Assembly: GCA_027490815.1 (NCBI GenBank)
Contig: JAIXXJ010000019.1
Span: 124,001 to 188,000, forward strand
Direction of reading: 5' to 3'
Source: Streptomycetaceae bacterium
GTDB lineage: Bacteria; Actinomycetota; Actinomycetes; Nanopelagicales; Nanopelagicaceae
DNA length: 64,000 bases
Under the pieces are notes generated by a model. That model was not told the DNA's origin and ran no database searches. It saw nothing but the letters and a program-made list of their open reading frames with translations. The position numbers and the translations under genes were made by a program. This document shows positions 35,070-44,894 of this stretch, in pieces (the first letter of the stretch is position 1; each line of letters starts with the position of its first letter).

Positions 35070-36250
35070 TGCTGAGTAAATTACTTAAGATTGGAATTGT
35101 ATGTCCCTATAGTTGGGACACTCCTGGCGGTGTAGGAAATCACGTCAGAGATCTTGCAGAGTACTTAATCGCACAAGGTCATGATGTCTCTGTACTAGCA
35201 CCCGCATCTGAAGATGCACTCCTACCTTCTTATGTTGTTAATGCCGGAAAACCAATTTCAATACCTTATAACGGAGCGGTAGCACGAATTCTTTTTGGAC
35301 CAGTTGCATATTCAAGGGTTAGAAGCTGGATAGCTGAAGGAAATTTTGATCTTCTACACCTGCATGAACCGGCAATACCCTCTATATCTTTGCTTGCATG
35401 TTGGGCGGCAGAGGGACCCATGGTTGGAACTTTTCATGCAGCCGCAAAACATCAGAAAATCATTTTTGCGATAGGTCCCATCTTAGAACCGGCTATTGAA
35501 AAGCTTTCGGCACGTATTGCAGTCTCAGAGGCAGCTCGATTAACTCTTACGGATCATTTGGATACAGACGCAGTGGTAATTCCCAACGGGATATATGCCT
35601 CTCGATACATGCACGGATCACCACAAAGTAAGTGGCAAGGTAACACCATTGGTTTTATTGGACGTTTTGAAGAATCGAGAAAAGGTTTAAGTGTTCTAAT
35701 CGATGCACTGCCAGTAATCTCTAGGTTTGCACCAGATGTCAAAGTATTTGTTGCAGGCCCTGGAGATCCGGAAGAGGCAATCAAAAGTATTGATCCGCAA
35801 TTAAGAACACGTTTTGAGTTTCTTGGAAAGATATCTGAATCTGATAAAGCAGATTTCATGGCATCGGTTGCACTCTATGTTGCTCCTAATACTGGCGGCG
35901 AATCTTTTGGAATTATTGTTGCCGAGGCCTTAGCTGGAGGGGCATGTGTTGTTGCAAGTGACATCCCAGCCTTTGATGATTTGTTAGGTCATGGCCAATT
36001 TGGCGCTCTCTTTGAATCTGAAAACTCAACGGAGTTAGCAAAAGTAGTAATTGACCTACTTCGAAATAAAGACAAGAGATTGGAACTTGCAAAATCAGGT
36101 AAGGATCACGCTCAAGTTTTTGATTGGTCGGTTGTTGCTGAACAGATTTATTCTGTATATGAAATGTCAATGGTCGGTGGCTCCAAAGTCCGAGTTGCTC
36201 AGGACTCTAGATCATGGAGTAGATTCCTTTCGAAAGAGGAGAAGCCATGA
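35069..36250 (+). CDS. pimA: GDP-mannose-dependent phosphatidylinositol alpha-mannosyltransferase
   Basis: GT4-family glycosyltransferase of 393 residues that adds the first mannose to phosphatidylinositol at the inner membrane face. N-terminal SWDTPGGVGNHVRDLAE carries the Gly-rich acceptor loop; HLHEPAIPS and GTFHAAAKH follow; the C-terminal domain has GRFEESRKGL and the nucleotide-sugar motif ESFGIIVAEALAGG. ATG 35069 overlaps the previous stop (TGATG) and has AAGGAG 9 nt upstream; the frame opens earlier inside the acyltransferase gene. Inferred to be PimA from family plus operon. Confidence 0.93.
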   Translation: MLSKLLKIGIVCPYSWDTPGGVGNHVRDLAEYLIAQGHDVSVLAPASEDALLPSYVVNAGKPISIPYNGAVARILFGPVAYSRVRSWIAEGNFDLLHLHEPAIPSISLLACWAAEGPMVGTFHAAAKHQKIIFAIGPILEPAIEKLSARIAVSEAARLTLTDHLDTDAVVIPNGIYASRYMHGSPQSKWQGNTIGFIGRFEESRKGLSVLIDALPVISRFAPDVKVFVAGPGDPEEAIKSIDPQLRTRFEFLGKISESDKADFMASVALYVAPNTGGESFGIIVAEALAGGACVVASDIPAFDDLLGHGQFGALFESENSTELAKVVIDLLRNKDKRLELAKSGKDHAQVFDWSVVAEQIYSVYEMSMVGGSKVRVAQDSRSWSRFLSKEEKP

Positions 36251-36750
36251 GGTATCTGTTACCCACAATCATCTTTGTCTTGTTTGTAATCTGGTATCTA
36301 ACTTTTCTAGCAAGAAGATTAGATCGATTGCACCATCGCGTAGATAACAGTTGGGCAAATCTTGATGTGCTCTTGCAGAAAAGGGCTGCAGTTGCATTGG
36401 AAATAGCCCACAGTGATATCGCAGATCCCGCATCTTCTCTCTTGCTAACGGGTGCTGCTTATCAGGCTCGTGATGCTTCTATTCAATACAGATCTAATGC
36501 TGAAAGTGGTTTATCTGGTGCATTAGGTTTACTTTTAGAAGACTCTAGACATCTTGCAACGGCGGCAGATAGCCAACTTCTTACAGAGCTTTCGGCACTT
36601 ACGGATAAAATTCGTGTTGCAATTGCAATTCACACTGACGCTGTCAGTCGCTCGCAGATGCTAAGGCGCAAATATGTTGTACGAACATTTCGTTTAGCGG
36701 GAAATGCGCCTCTACCTGTCACTTATGAATTTGAAGCCGATGTACTTTAA
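36247..36750 (+). CDS. LemA-like single-pass membrane protein
   Basis: A 167-residue protein with one N-terminal membrane helix (YLLPTIIFVLFVIWYLTFLA) followed by a helical region. The block RRLDRLHHRVDNSWANLDV is close to the LemA pattern around VExSWAxIDVQLxRR, and LRRKYVVRTFRLAGNAP is shared by actinobacterial homologues next to pimA. Function unknown. It overlaps the pimA stop by 4 bp and the next gene by 11 bp. In mycobacteria the equivalent place is taken by a Nudix protein; no Nudix box is present here. Confidence 0.65.
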   Translation: MRYLLPTIIFVLFVIWYLTFLARRLDRLHHRVDNSWANLDVLLQKRAAVALEIAHSDIADPASSLLLTGAAYQARDASIQYRSNAESGLSGALGLLLEDSRHLATAADSQLLTELSALTDKIRVAIAIHTDAVSRSQMLRRKYVVRTFRLAGNAPLPVTYEFEADVL

Positions 36751-37735
36751 AAAACCAATACTCTTTTTGTTAGCTGCCACTATGACGCTAAGTGGTTGCG
36801 CGGTCATTGAAAAAGTTCTACCTGAGAAAGCGGCGACAAATGTGCTCAGTGGCCGGGAGGGTATTAATGGTCCTGTACTTGCAGTCAAAATTGATGATAC
36901 AAATCCAGCACATCCACAAATAGGAATTGAGGACGCTGACGTTGTCTACATCGAACAAGTTGAAAGTGGACTAACGCGTCTTATGGCGATTTTCTCTTCA
37001 CGGATTCCACAAAGAGTGGGACCAGTGCGCAGTGCTCGAATTTCTGACATTGATATTTTAAGTCAGTACGGAAATGTTGCATTTGCCTACAGTGGAGCTC
37101 AATCTAAATTATTACCCATTATCGGTCAGGCAAATCTTCTTGATTTAGGAGCCCAGCGCCAAAGTCCTACGATCTATACAACTGACCCTATGCGCAATCA
37201 ACCATATGCAATGGTTCTACGTGCAGATTTATTGATGGAAAGGATTAAAGAGAAAGAATATGCAATTGATAGTGCAAGAAGTGTAGGTTTCATTTTTGGG
37301 GATGAGCCTAAAGATGGTTTATTGACGGATGAAGTTGTAATCGACTGGCCATCTGCCACCTATAAAGCGACGTGGTCTTCATCTGAAGAGCGTTGGTTTT
37401 TATCTCATAACGGAAAGGTAAATAGCGCAGAATCAGGAATCATATTGGGACCCACAACTCTAGTTATTCAGATGGTTTCAATTACACCATCTGAGTTCGG
37501 CGATAAATTTGGGGGAGTAACACCCTTTTCAGAAACAATTGGAGAGGGAAGCGCTTATGTACTTCGCAATGGCAAACGCTTTGCAGGTACATGGAAGCGA
37601 AAAGATGCTAGTTCTGGGACCACATTCTCCTTAGCCAATGGAGATCAGATAAAATTTGCACCAGGTCAGGTTTGGGTTGCATTGACCGATCGTGAGCCTA
37701 AATTCGCCTCGCCAGCAACATCTAAAGCAAAGTAG
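36740..37735 (+). CDS. DUF3048 domain lipoprotein (YerB family)
   Basis: About 331 residues: a lipoprotein signal (ILFLLAATMTLSGC, Cys20) then the DUF3048 region beginning GPVLAVKIDDTNPAHPQIG, with VESGLTRLMAIF and RVGPVRSARISD, and a C-terminal domain ending QVWVALTDREP. YerB-like proteins are extracytoplasmic and of unknown function. ATG 36740 puts the signal peptide at the very N-terminus; the frame opens at 36704. It ends the PIM-operon transcript, 40 bp before pdxS. Confidence 0.85.
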   Translation: MYFKKPILFLLAATMTLSGCAVIEKVLPEKAATNVLSGREGINGPVLAVKIDDTNPAHPQIGIEDADVVYIEQVESGLTRLMAIFSSRIPQRVGPVRSARISDIDILSQYGNVAFAYSGAQSKLLPIIGQANLLDLGAQRQSPTIYTTDPMRNQPYAMVLRADLLMERIKEKEYAIDSARSVGFIFGDEPKDGLLTDEVVIDWPSATYKATWSSSEERWFLSHNGKVNSAESGIILGPTTLVIQMVSITPSEFGDKFGGVTPFSETIGEGSAYVLRNGKRFAGTWKRKDASSGTTFSLANGDQIKFAPGQVWVALTDREPKFASPATSKAK

Positions 37736-37775
37736 TATGTGCACCTAAACTTTTGATGGAAGCGGAGTATTCGTG

Positions 37776-38663
37776 ATGGCTGAAGTAACAGGAACCGGTC
37801 GCGTCAAGCGCGGTATGGCTGAAATGCTTAAGGGCGGCGTAATCATGGACGTCGTTAATGCCGAGCAAGCCAAAATCGCCGAAGACGCAGGAGCTGTTGC
37901 TGTCATGGCATTAGAGCGAGTGCCAGCAGATATTCGTGCGCAAGGTGGAGTTGCGCGAATGTCGGATCCAGACATGATCGAAAAAATTCAAGCAAGTGTT
38001 TCGATTCCTGTGATGGCAAAGGCACGCATCGGTCACTTCGTCGAAGCACAAGTTCTGCAGTCACTCAATGTTGATTACATTGATGAGTCAGAGGTTTTGA
38101 CGCCATCTGATTATGAGAATCACATTGATAAGTGGAATTTCACTGTGCCATTTGTTTGTGGTGCAACAAATTTGGGAGAGGCTCTTCGACGCATTAATGA
38201 AGGCGCCGCAATGATTCGCTCAAAAGGTGAAGCAGGCACAGGTGATGTTTCCAATGCAATGATGCACATGAGAAAAATTGGCGGGGAGATCAGGCGACTT
38301 TCTTCACTTCGCGAAGATGAGCTATATGTCGCGGCAAAAGAACTCCAAGCACCATATGCATTAGTTAAGGAAGTTGCAGAGACTGGAAAGCTTCCTGTTG
38401 TGCTCTTTACGGCTGGCGGGATTGCTACTCCCGCCGATGCTGCATTGATGATGGCGATGGGCGCTGATGGTGTTTTCATTGGTTCAGGAATATTTAAATC
38501 TGGAAATCCAGCACAAAGAGCTGCAGCTTGTGTGAAGGCAACAACGTTTTGGGATGATCCAAAAGTAGTCGCAGATGCATCTCGTGGTTTGGGTGAAGCG
38601 ATGGTTGGAATCAATGTTGCTGATTTACCAGCACCGCACCGTCTTTCAGAGCGCGGCTGGTAA
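37776..38663 (+). CDS. pdxS: pyridoxal 5'-phosphate synthase, PdxS subunit
   Basis: Synthase barrel that makes PLP from ribose 5-phosphate, glyceraldehyde 3-phosphate and ammonia supplied by PdxT. About 295 residues, highly conserved: [39 protein letters not shown] with a catalytic Lys, and the C-terminal phosphate-site [31 protein letters not shown] lies 8 nt before ATG 37776; GTG 37773 is an in-frame alternative. It lies 11 bp before pdxT. Confidence 0.97.
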   Translation: MAEVTGTGRVKRGMAEMLKGGVIMDVVNAEQAKIAEDAGAVAVMALERVPADIRAQGGVARMSDPDMIEKIQASVSIPVMAKARIGHFVEAQVLQSLNVDYIDESEVLTPSDYENHIDKWNFTVPFVCGATNLGEALRRINEGAAMIRSKGEAGTGDVSNAMMHMRKIGGEIRRLSSLREDELYVAAKELQAPYALVKEVAETGKLPVVLFTAGGIATPADAALMMAMGADGVFIGSGIFKSGNPAQRAAACVKATTFWDDPKVVADASRGLGEAMVGINVADLPAPHRLSERGW

Positions 38664-38674
38664 CTAACTCTAAA

Positions 38675-39271
38675 ATGAAGGTTGGAGTGCTTGCTCTGCA
38701 AGGAGATTTTCGCGAGCACCTAAACGCCCTCATTGCGTGTGGAGTGGATGTATTTCCGGTCAGACACAACGAAGAACTTGCAGTAGCTGATGCATTGATT
38801 ATTCCTGGGGGAGAATCAACAACGATCGCCCACCTTGCTCAAACATTTGGAATATTTGATGCAATTAAATTTCGAATCTCATCAGGTATGCCAGCCTATG
38901 GTTCCTGTGCTGGAATGATTTTGCTTGCCGATGAGATTTTGGATGCAACTAAGGACCAAAAAACTTTCGGTGGTTTAGATATTGTCGTGCGCAGAAATGC
39001 CTTTGGTCGACAGGTGGACTCTTTTGAAACAGAGATCGAGTTTAGAGATGGATTTCCAGAGCCACTCAGAGCTGTGTTTATACGTGCTCCTTGGGTTGAG
39101 CAAGTAGGACCGAAAGTAGAAGTTTTAGCAACGGTGAAATCCCATCCTGTGGCAGTGCGATCAAGAACTCTTTTGGCTACTTCTTTTCATCCAGAACTAA
39201 CCGGTGATCATCGGATTCATCAATATTTTGTGGATCAAGTGGCACGCCCGGCTCTGAAAAAGGTACAGTAA
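38675..39271 (+). CDS. pdxT: pyridoxal 5'-phosphate synthase, glutaminase subunit PdxT
   Basis: Class I glutamine amidotransferase supplying ammonia to PdxS. The 198 residues show GVLALQGDFREH, the oxyanion/binding block PGGESTT (45-50), the nucleophile Cys78 in YGSCAG and the His172/Glu174 pair in FHPELTGD. The family signature is complete. It follows pdxS directly; the thioesterase gene that separates the two in mycobacteria is absent. Confidence 0.96.
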   Translation: MKVGVLALQGDFREHLNALIACGVDVFPVRHNEELAVADALIIPGGESTTIAHLAQTFGIFDAIKFRISSGMPAYGSCAGMILLADEILDATKDQKTFGGLDIVVRRNAFGRQVDSFETEIEFRDGFPEPLRAVFIRAPWVEQVGPKVEVLATVKSHPVAVRSRTLLATSFHPELTGDHRIHQYFVDQVARPALKKVQ

Positions 39272-39306
39272 GCACATATTCGCAATTGTGAAATTGAGGT
39301 GTTTCA

Positions 39307-40059
39307 ATGTCAGGCCATTCCAAATGGGCGACAACCAAGCATAAAAAGGCAATCATCGATAGCCGTCGTGCAAAGGTATTTGCAAAGCAGATTCGTGCGA
39401 TTGAAGTAGCGGCACGAAATGGTGGCGCAGATATGGATGGCAATCCAACACTTTTCGACGCTGTTGCAAAAGCTAAAAAGTCCTCTATGCCGGCTGACAA
39501 CATTGAACGTGCGATAAAGCGTGGCGCCGGTCTAGAAGCTGGCGCAAAAGACTGGATAACAATTATGTATGAGGGCTATGGCCCGAATGGCGTTGCAATC
39601 ATGATTGAATGCTTATCTGATAATCGAAATCGCTCCGCATCAGAGGTTAAAGTTGCAGTCACTCGAAATGGCGGTTCGATGGCTGATTTAGGATCAGTCT
39701 CATATCTTTTTAATCGCAAAGGTGTAATCATTGTGAAAAAAGATGGTTCACTATCTGAGGATTCTATTCTTGAAGCAGTATTGGAAGCCGGTGCTGAGGA
39801 AGTTAATGATTTAGGTGAGGCATTCGAGATTGTTAGCGAACCAGTCGATTTGGTTCCAGTTCGTGAGGCGCTACAGACAGCCGGAATTGATTATGAATCT
39901 GCGGATTCTTCATTTCTTCCTTCCATGAGTATTCCCTTGGATGCAGAGGGCGCAGCTAAGGTTTTTGAACTCATTGATGCAATAGAAGAGCTCGATGACG
40001 TGCAGAATGTCTATAGCAACTTTGATGTTTCTGATGAGGTTATGGCGAGCCTCGGATAA
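39307..40059 (+). CDS. yebC: YebC/PmpR family protein (TACO1-type)
   Basis: A 250-residue cytosolic protein with the conserved start [14 protein letters not shown], the [13 protein letters not shown] block and the C-terminal [12 protein letters not shown]. The family is annotated as a transcriptional regulator, and recent work links it to translation of proline-rich stretches; which role holds here is open. It stands immediately upstream of ruvC, a very widespread arrangement. A GAGGTG sequence lies 6 nt before the ATG. Confidence 0.95.
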   Translation: MSGHSKWATTKHKKAIIDSRRAKVFAKQIRAIEVAARNGGADMDGNPTLFDAVAKAKKSSMPADNIERAIKRGAGLEAGAKDWITIMYEGYGPNGVAIMIECLSDNRNRSASEVKVAVTRNGGSMADLGSVSYLFNRKGVIIVKKDGSLSEDSILEAVLEAGAEEVNDLGEAFEIVSEPVDLVPVREALQTAGIDYESADSSFLPSMSIPLDAEGAAKVFELIDAIEELDDVQNVYSNFDVSDEVMASLG

Positions 40060-40077
40060 GGACTTTCTGAACAACCT

Positions 40078-40083
40078 TAGGCT
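40078..40083 (+). promoter_or_regulatory. -10 element of the ruvCAB promoter
   Basis: TAGGCT lies 38 nt before the ruvC ATG, predicting a leader of roughly 32 nt that carries GAGGA. It is the same hexamer as in the leaderless promoters but here in a leadered setting. I did not find a convincing LexA box next to it. Confidence 0.35.
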
Positions 40084-40121
40084 TTAACCTTTAATCCAGC
40101 GACGAAAGCGTGAGGAACACA

Positions 40122-40661
40122 ATGAGAGTTTTGGGCGTTGACCCCGGTCTTACTCGTTGTGGTGTCGGAATTGTTGAGGGTGCAATTGGCTCTCCACTTT
40201 CACTAGTTGAAGTTGGGGTTATTCTTACAGGCACAGACCTTGCACTAGAACACCGACTGCTTGAGTTGGATCGTGAACTTTCACAATGGGTAAATCTTTG
40301 GCAACCTGATGTGATCGCAGTTGAGAGAGTCTTCTCTCAACACAATGTGCGAACAGTTATGGGAACCGGTCAAGCTGCCGGAGTCGCGCTTCTAATTGCC
40401 GCAAAATCTGGAATCCCAGTAGTGATGCATACTCCATCAGAGGTGAAAGCTGCAGTAACGGGAAATGGACGTGCCAATAAAGTGCAGGTTGCAACAATGG
40501 TTCAAAAGCTTCTCAACCTTGAAAGCATCCCTAAGCCAGTAGATGCCACTGACGCCCTTGCCCTAGCAATTTGTAATATCTGGCGCGGTGGTGGCAACAA
40601 CAAAGTTAATCAAGCCTTAGCTGCAGAAAAAATTCGTCTCAAGAAATTACGATCCAGATGA
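40122..40661 (+). CDS. ruvC: Holliday junction resolvase RuvC
   Basis: Endonuclease that cuts Holliday junctions in recombinational repair. 179 residues with the acidic active site spread over [10 protein letters not shown] (first Asp), [10 protein letters not shown] (Glu), and DATDALALA (C-terminal acidic pair). ATG 40122 has GAGGA 5 nt upstream; GTG 40110 is an in-frame alternative adding four residues. It overlaps ruvA by 4 bp in ruvC-ruvA-ruvB. Confidence 0.96.
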   Translation: MRVLGVDPGLTRCGVGIVEGAIGSPLSLVEVGVILTGTDLALEHRLLELDRELSQWVNLWQPDVIAVERVFSQHNVRTVMGTGQAAGVALLIAAKSGIPVVMHTPSEVKAAVTGNGRANKVQVATMVQKLLNLESIPKPVDATDALALAICNIWRGGGNNKVNQALAAEKIRLKKLRSR

Positions 40662-41272
40662 TTTCATCTTTAACTGGAACGGTTCGATCACTTACAAGCG
40701 ATAGAGCTATTGTCGAGGTTGGTGGAGTTGGATTAAGCCTAATTCTGACTCCTTCAACAACAGGGCAGATAACTTTGGGTTCACAGCAACAGTTCTTTAC
40801 TTCGCTAGTGGTTCGTGAAGACTCACTGACTTTGTATGGTTTTCTCACTGATGAAGCAAAGGGACTTTTTGAACTGGTTCAAACAGTCTCTGGGATTGGA
40901 CCAAAAGTTGCAATGTCAATCGTGGGGGCGATGTCACCTGAAGATTTAGCACGAGCAATTTCACAAGAAGAGATTGCAGTTATTGAGAAAGTGCCAGGGA
41001 TAGGTCGCAAAGGTGCGCAGCGTTTAATTCTTGAACTTAAGGGAAAGCTCAGTGATCTATCAAATAATCAAACCTATAAGGGTCATCAACCAGTGTGGCG
41101 CGAAAAACTTGTAAGTGGTTTAACTTCCCTTGGTTTTTCTCCAAAGGAGGCTGATGGTGCGATCACAGAAGTTATCGCAACACTATCTTCAGAGGGAATT
41201 GATGCATCAACAAAGGACTTAAGTGAGTTATTAAGAATGGCGTTGGCCAGCGGAAAGAGTTCTCGTGGCTGA
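40658..41272 (+). CDS. ruvA: Holliday junction branch migration protein RuvA
   Basis: Tetrameric DNA-binding partner of RuvB. 204 residues: an OB-fold start ([23 protein letters not shown]), two helix-hairpin-helix motifs ([16 protein letters not shown] and [20 protein letters not shown]), and the C-terminal RuvB-binding domain beginning [14 protein letters not shown]. Confidence 0.96.
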   Translation: MISSLTGTVRSLTSDRAIVEVGGVGLSLILTPSTTGQITLGSQQQFFTSLVVREDSLTLYGFLTDEAKGLFELVQTVSGIGPKVAMSIVGAMSPEDLARAISQEEIAVIEKVPGIGRKGAQRLILELKGKLSDLSNNQTYKGHQPVWREKLVSGLTSLGFSPKEADGAITEVIATLSSEGIDASTKDLSELLRMALASGKSSRG

Positions 41273-41282
41273 GGATCGTTTA

Positions 41283-42305
41283 ATGACTTCTCATGTCACT
41301 AAAGATGAGTCTGCCTTAGAGCTAGCCCTTCGCCCCAAAACTCTTAAGGATTTTATTGGGCAAAAGCGAGTAAGAGATCAGATAGATGTATTGCTCACTG
41401 CGGCCAGACACAGAAATTCTCCCGCCGATCACATTCTACTTTCTGGTCCACCGGGATTAGGTAAAACGACCTTAGCTCTCATTCTTGCGAGTGAGATGGC
41501 TACGCCTATTCGATTAACAAGTGGACCTGCAATTACACACGCTGGTGATTTAGCAGCAATTCTCTCATCACTTGTTGAGGGTGAGATTTTATTCATTGAT
41601 GAAATTCATCGATTACCTAGGCCGGCTGAAGAACTTCTCTACTTGGCGATGGAAGATTTTAGAGTTGACGTGATTGTTGGTAAGGGTCCTGGTGCAACGG
41701 CCATTCCCTTGCAGTTGCCGCATTTCACATTAGTGGGGGCAACAACTCGCGCAGGACTATTGCCTAGTCCCTTGCGGGATCGATTTGGTTTTACCGCCTA
41801 TCTAGATTTTTATGAGGAAGCTGATATTGCGCAAGTAATTTCTCGAAGTGCTGAGTTGTTAAAGATTGCGATTGATAAAGAGGCAGTCATCGAGGTTGCC
41901 GGAAGATCTCGAGGGACTCCACGAATTGCAAACCGTTTACTTCGCCGTGTTCGCGATTTTGCGCAAGTTAATGGGAGCAAGAAAATATCCCTTTCAGATT
42001 CTCAGGCGGCTTTAGAAATGTACGAGGTTGATGAACTCGGACTCGATCGCCTCGATCGCGCAGTTCTAGTTGCGCTGATAGAAAGGTTTAATGGTGGACC
42101 AGTCGGTCTTTCGACACTTGCCATAGCCGTTGGTGAGGAGATTGAAACGGTTGAGTCTGTAGCCGAACCTTTCTTGGTCCGTAATGGATTTATGGCCAGA
42201 ACACCACGTGGTCGAGTGGCAACTTCCCAGGGTTGGCTTCACATTGGGCGAACTCCTCCTGCGGAAATTTCCACGCTTTTCGACTTACCTGCCCCTGACG
42301 CCTAG
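41283..42305 (+). CDS. ruvB: Holliday junction branch migration ATPase RuvB
   Basis: AAA+ motor for branch migration. About 340 residues with [12 protein letters not shown], Walker [10 protein letters not shown], Walker [10 protein letters not shown], sensor 1 [10 protein letters not shown], the arginine finger in PLRDRFG, and a C-terminal winged helix. Two starts fit: ATG 41283 with GAGGA 7 nt upstream, which I use, and GTG 41265, which overlaps the ruvA stop by 8 bp. It is followed 11 bp later by secD with no yajC between. Confidence 0.96.
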   Translation: MTSHVTKDESALELALRPKTLKDFIGQKRVRDQIDVLLTAARHRNSPADHILLSGPPGLGKTTLALILASEMATPIRLTSGPAITHAGDLAAILSSLVEGEILFIDEIHRLPRPAEELLYLAMEDFRVDVIVGKGPGATAIPLQLPHFTLVGATTRAGLLPSPLRDRFGFTAYLDFYEEADIAQVISRSAELLKIAIDKEAVIEVAGRSRGTPRIANRLLRRVRDFAQVNGSKKISLSDSQAALEMYEVDELGLDRLDRAVLVALIERFNGGPVGLSTLAIAVGEEIETVESVAEPFLVRNGFMARTPRGRVATSQGWLHIGRTPPAEISTLFDLPAPDA

Positions 42306-42316
42306 ACTCTGCGCTT
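42303..42316 (+). promoter_or_regulatory. possible leaderless promoter of secD
   Basis: TAGACT (42303-42308) lies 8 nt before ATG 42317, over the ruvB stop codon. This would let secD-secF be transcribed apart from the ruv genes. Confidence 0.4.
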
Positions 42317-43828
42317 ATGTCTACTACAAATAAACCGATTAAGACGTCCAGCCGGCCAGTTAGAACTTTAGCTATTTTGGCGCTGGGCATAGTAGCGATG
42401 ACAGGTCTTGTTTTTGTTCAGGGTGCTACTTCAGTAAAGCTAGGTCTAGATCTACGTGGTGGAACTTCGGTAACTCTTCAACCACGAATTGCACCAGGTG
42501 ATGAGGGAACCATTACTAATGAGGCAATTGATCAAGCTGTTGCCATAATTCGACAGCGCGTTAACTCCTTAGGTGTTGCCGAATCTGAAGTTGCGGCACA
42601 GGGTTCTGGAACAAGTCGCCAGATTGTTATCTCAGTTCCTGGAGATACTGGTCGACGTGTAGTTGATTTAGTAGGCCAGACTGCAGAACTTCGTTTTCGC
42701 CAAGTGCTCGCCACGGGAGCCGGTGCATCTTCAGTTGTAGATCCGACGGCAACACCAGTTGCTGGAGTTACTCCTGAGTTAAATGCCCAGTTCGCTTCAT
42801 TTGACTGCTCATTGGCCGAAAATCGCCAAGGAACTGGAACCGATCTTCCTACTCAAACAATAGTTGCTTGTGATCGAGCTGGTTTAACAAAATATATTCT
42901 TGGACCTGCAGAAGTTTTGGGACGTCAAATTTCAGAAGCATCAGCCGGAATTGATCCACAGTCTGGAAGTGCATGGTTTGTTAGTTTAACTTTTAATAGC
43001 GAGGGCACATCAGCATTTGCAGCTGTGACTTCTCGTGTCACTTCACTTCCAGAACCAAACAACCAGTTGGCAATTGTTCTAGATGGTTTGGTTGTTTCTG
43101 CCCCACGTATCAATGAAGCGATTCCTTCAGGAACTGCTCAAATTACTGGAAGCTTTACTCAATTAGAGGCCAAAGACTTAGCAAATGTTTTGAAGTACGG
43201 CGCTCTTCCACTTGCATTTGATCGTGGTGAGGTTCAACAGGTATCTCCAACGTTAGGTGCCGATCAATTGGAAGCAGGATTGCTAGCTGGAGCTTTAGGT
43301 ATGATTCTTGTGGTTTTGTTCACGCTTGCCTATTATCGAGTATTGGGATTTGTAACAGTTGGATCATTAGCGATAGCGGGATTAATCCTCTACTTGTCGT
43401 TCTTGCTTCTGGGTGAGTGGATTGGATTCACATTGACTCTGGCAGGTATTGCGGGTGCAATTGTTGCAATCGGTGTCACTGCTGACTCATTTATCGTTTA
43501 TTTTGAACGCGTGCGAGATGAGATGCGAGAGGGTCGCTCTCTTCGAACGGCAGTTGAAACCGGCTGGGTTAGAGCCCGCCGAACTATTCTGATTGCAGAC
43601 TTTGTCTCTCTTATCGCTGCAGTGCTTCTGTACTTCTTCGCAGTAGGAGGCGTAAGAGGCTTTGCATTTACTCTTGGTCTGACAACTGTTATTGACCTCA
43701 TCATTATCTTTGCTTTCACAAAACCGGCATTGGTTGTTGTGTCGCGACTGAAATTCTTTAATTCAGGTCATCGTTTATCTGGCTTCTCGAGCAAGAGTCT
43801 CGGTATGCCAACCACGAAGGAGGCATAA
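42317..43828 (+). CDS. secD: protein translocase subunit SecD
   Basis: Inner-membrane partner of SecYEG that uses the proton gradient for late protein export. 503 residues: an N-terminal helix, the SecD_TM1 block KLGLDLRGGTSV, a large periplasmic domain rich in Ser/Thr, and a six-helix bundle with ALGMILVVLFTLAYYR, TLAGIAGAIVAIGVTADSFIVYFERVRDE and the closing DLIIIFAFTKP. It is separated from secF by two bases. Confidence 0.96.
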   Translation: MSTTNKPIKTSSRPVRTLAILALGIVAMTGLVFVQGATSVKLGLDLRGGTSVTLQPRIAPGDEGTITNEAIDQAVAIIRQRVNSLGVAESEVAAQGSGTSRQIVISVPGDTGRRVVDLVGQTAELRFRQVLATGAGASSVVDPTATPVAGVTPELNAQFASFDCSLAENRQGTGTDLPTQTIVACDRAGLTKYILGPAEVLGRQISEASAGIDPQSGSAWFVSLTFNSEGTSAFAAVTSRVTSLPEPNNQLAIVLDGLVVSAPRINEAIPSGTAQITGSFTQLEAKDLANVLKYGALPLAFDRGEVQQVSPTLGADQLEAGLLAGALGMILVVLFTLAYYRVLGFVTVGSLAIAGLILYLSFLLLGEWIGFTLTLAGIAGAIVAIGVTADSFIVYFERVRDEMREGRSLRTAVETGWVRARRTILIADFVSLIAAVLLYFFAVGGVRGFAFTLGLTTVIDLIIIFAFTKPALVVVSRLKFFNSGHRLSGFSSKSLGMPTTKEA

Positions 43829-43830
43829 GG

Positions 43831-44886
43831 ATGTCAAAGTTTTCAGGTTTAGGTGGTCGCCTCTATCGTGGGGAAACTTCTGTTGAGTTCATTGGTAAGC
43901 GACGTCGCTGGTATGCAGTGTCGATTCTCTTCATTCTGGTCTCCATTGGATCACTTGCGGTACAGGGCTTACATCTTGGCATCGAGTTCAAGGGCGGATC
44001 TTCTTTCACGGTGACCACTAACTCACCATCAGTTGAGCAAGCTCGTTCTGCAGTTCAGTCGGCAGGTATTGACGGAGAACTAATCGTTCAAGTAATTGGT
44101 GATGACAAAGTGAGAGTTCAAACTGGATCACTTGATAGTCAAGCAAATAATGCTGTCCAAGACGCACTTGCTGCCAGTTTTTCAGTCAACGTTGCAACTA
44201 TTGATACACAGATTATTGGACCTTCATGGGGAGAAGAAATTACTAGAAAAGCCCTATACGGACTCTTCGGTTTTCTCTTTGTAATCATGATTTATTTGGC
44301 AATGGCGTTAGAGCCAAAAATGGCGGTTGCTGCAATTGTCGCAGTCTTACACGATGTGTTTATTACTGTTGGTGTTTATGCGTTAGTTGGCTTTGATGTC
44401 ACGCCAGCAACTGTGATCGGATTCCTAACCATTTTAGGCTATTCACTGTATGACACCGTTGTTGTCTTCGATAAGGTTCGGGAAAATACACGGTCGATTA
44501 CAGCCTCTTCAACCAAGACTTACTCTCAGGCAGTAAATCTTGCGGTCAATCAGACAATTGTTCGCTCGGCAAATACTTCCATCGTTGCGCTCTTGCCTGT
44601 TGCTGCAATTTTATTTGTTGGTGCCGGTTTATTGGGTGCAGGAACTTTGAAGGACTTGTCACTAGCTTTGTTTATTGGTCTAATCGTTGGTACTTACTCA
44701 TCAATTTTTATCGCGCCGCCGATTCTGGCATCGCTGCGCGAAAGAGAACCTGCTATGCAGGCATTAGCAAAGCGAGTAAGTGCTCGTTCAGGTGGAGTAG
44801 TTTCATCTTCTGCAGTGCAGGGATCAACAACTTCGATTATTGGTCGAGGACCTCGCAATCAACCAAAGCGCAAGGGTCGTAAGTAG
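43831..44886 (+). CDS. secF: protein translocase subunit SecF
   Basis: Partner of SecD in the SecDF complex. 351 residues: N-terminal helix, LGIEFKGGSSFTV, periplasmic domain, then the helix bundle with VAAIVAVLHDVFITVGVYAL and TILGYSLYDTVVVFDKVREN. The C-terminal 40 residues are basic and Ser/Gly-rich and end in RNQPKRKGRK. A GGAGGCATAAGG sequence precedes the ATG. In many Actinobacteria apt follows; here relA starts after 8 bp. Confidence 0.96.
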   Translation: MSKFSGLGGRLYRGETSVEFIGKRRRWYAVSILFILVSIGSLAVQGLHLGIEFKGGSSFTVTTNSPSVEQARSAVQSAGIDGELIVQVIGDDKVRVQTGSLDSQANNAVQDALAASFSVNVATIDTQIIGPSWGEEITRKALYGLFGFLFVIMIYLAMALEPKMAVAAIVAVLHDVFITVGVYALVGFDVTPATVIGFLTILGYSLYDTVVVFDKVRENTRSITASSTKTYSQAVNLAVNQTIVRSANTSIVALLPVAAILFVGAGLLGAGTLKDLSLALFIGLIVGTYSSIFIAPPILASLREREPAMQALAKRVSARSGGVVSSSAVQGSTTSIIGRGPRNQPKRKGRK

Positions 44887-44894
44887 GGATTCTT

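Noticed and set aside
40060-40121. LexA/SOS box ahead of ruvCAB
   Set aside because: No GAAC-N4-GTTC-like palindrome found in the 62-bp gap.
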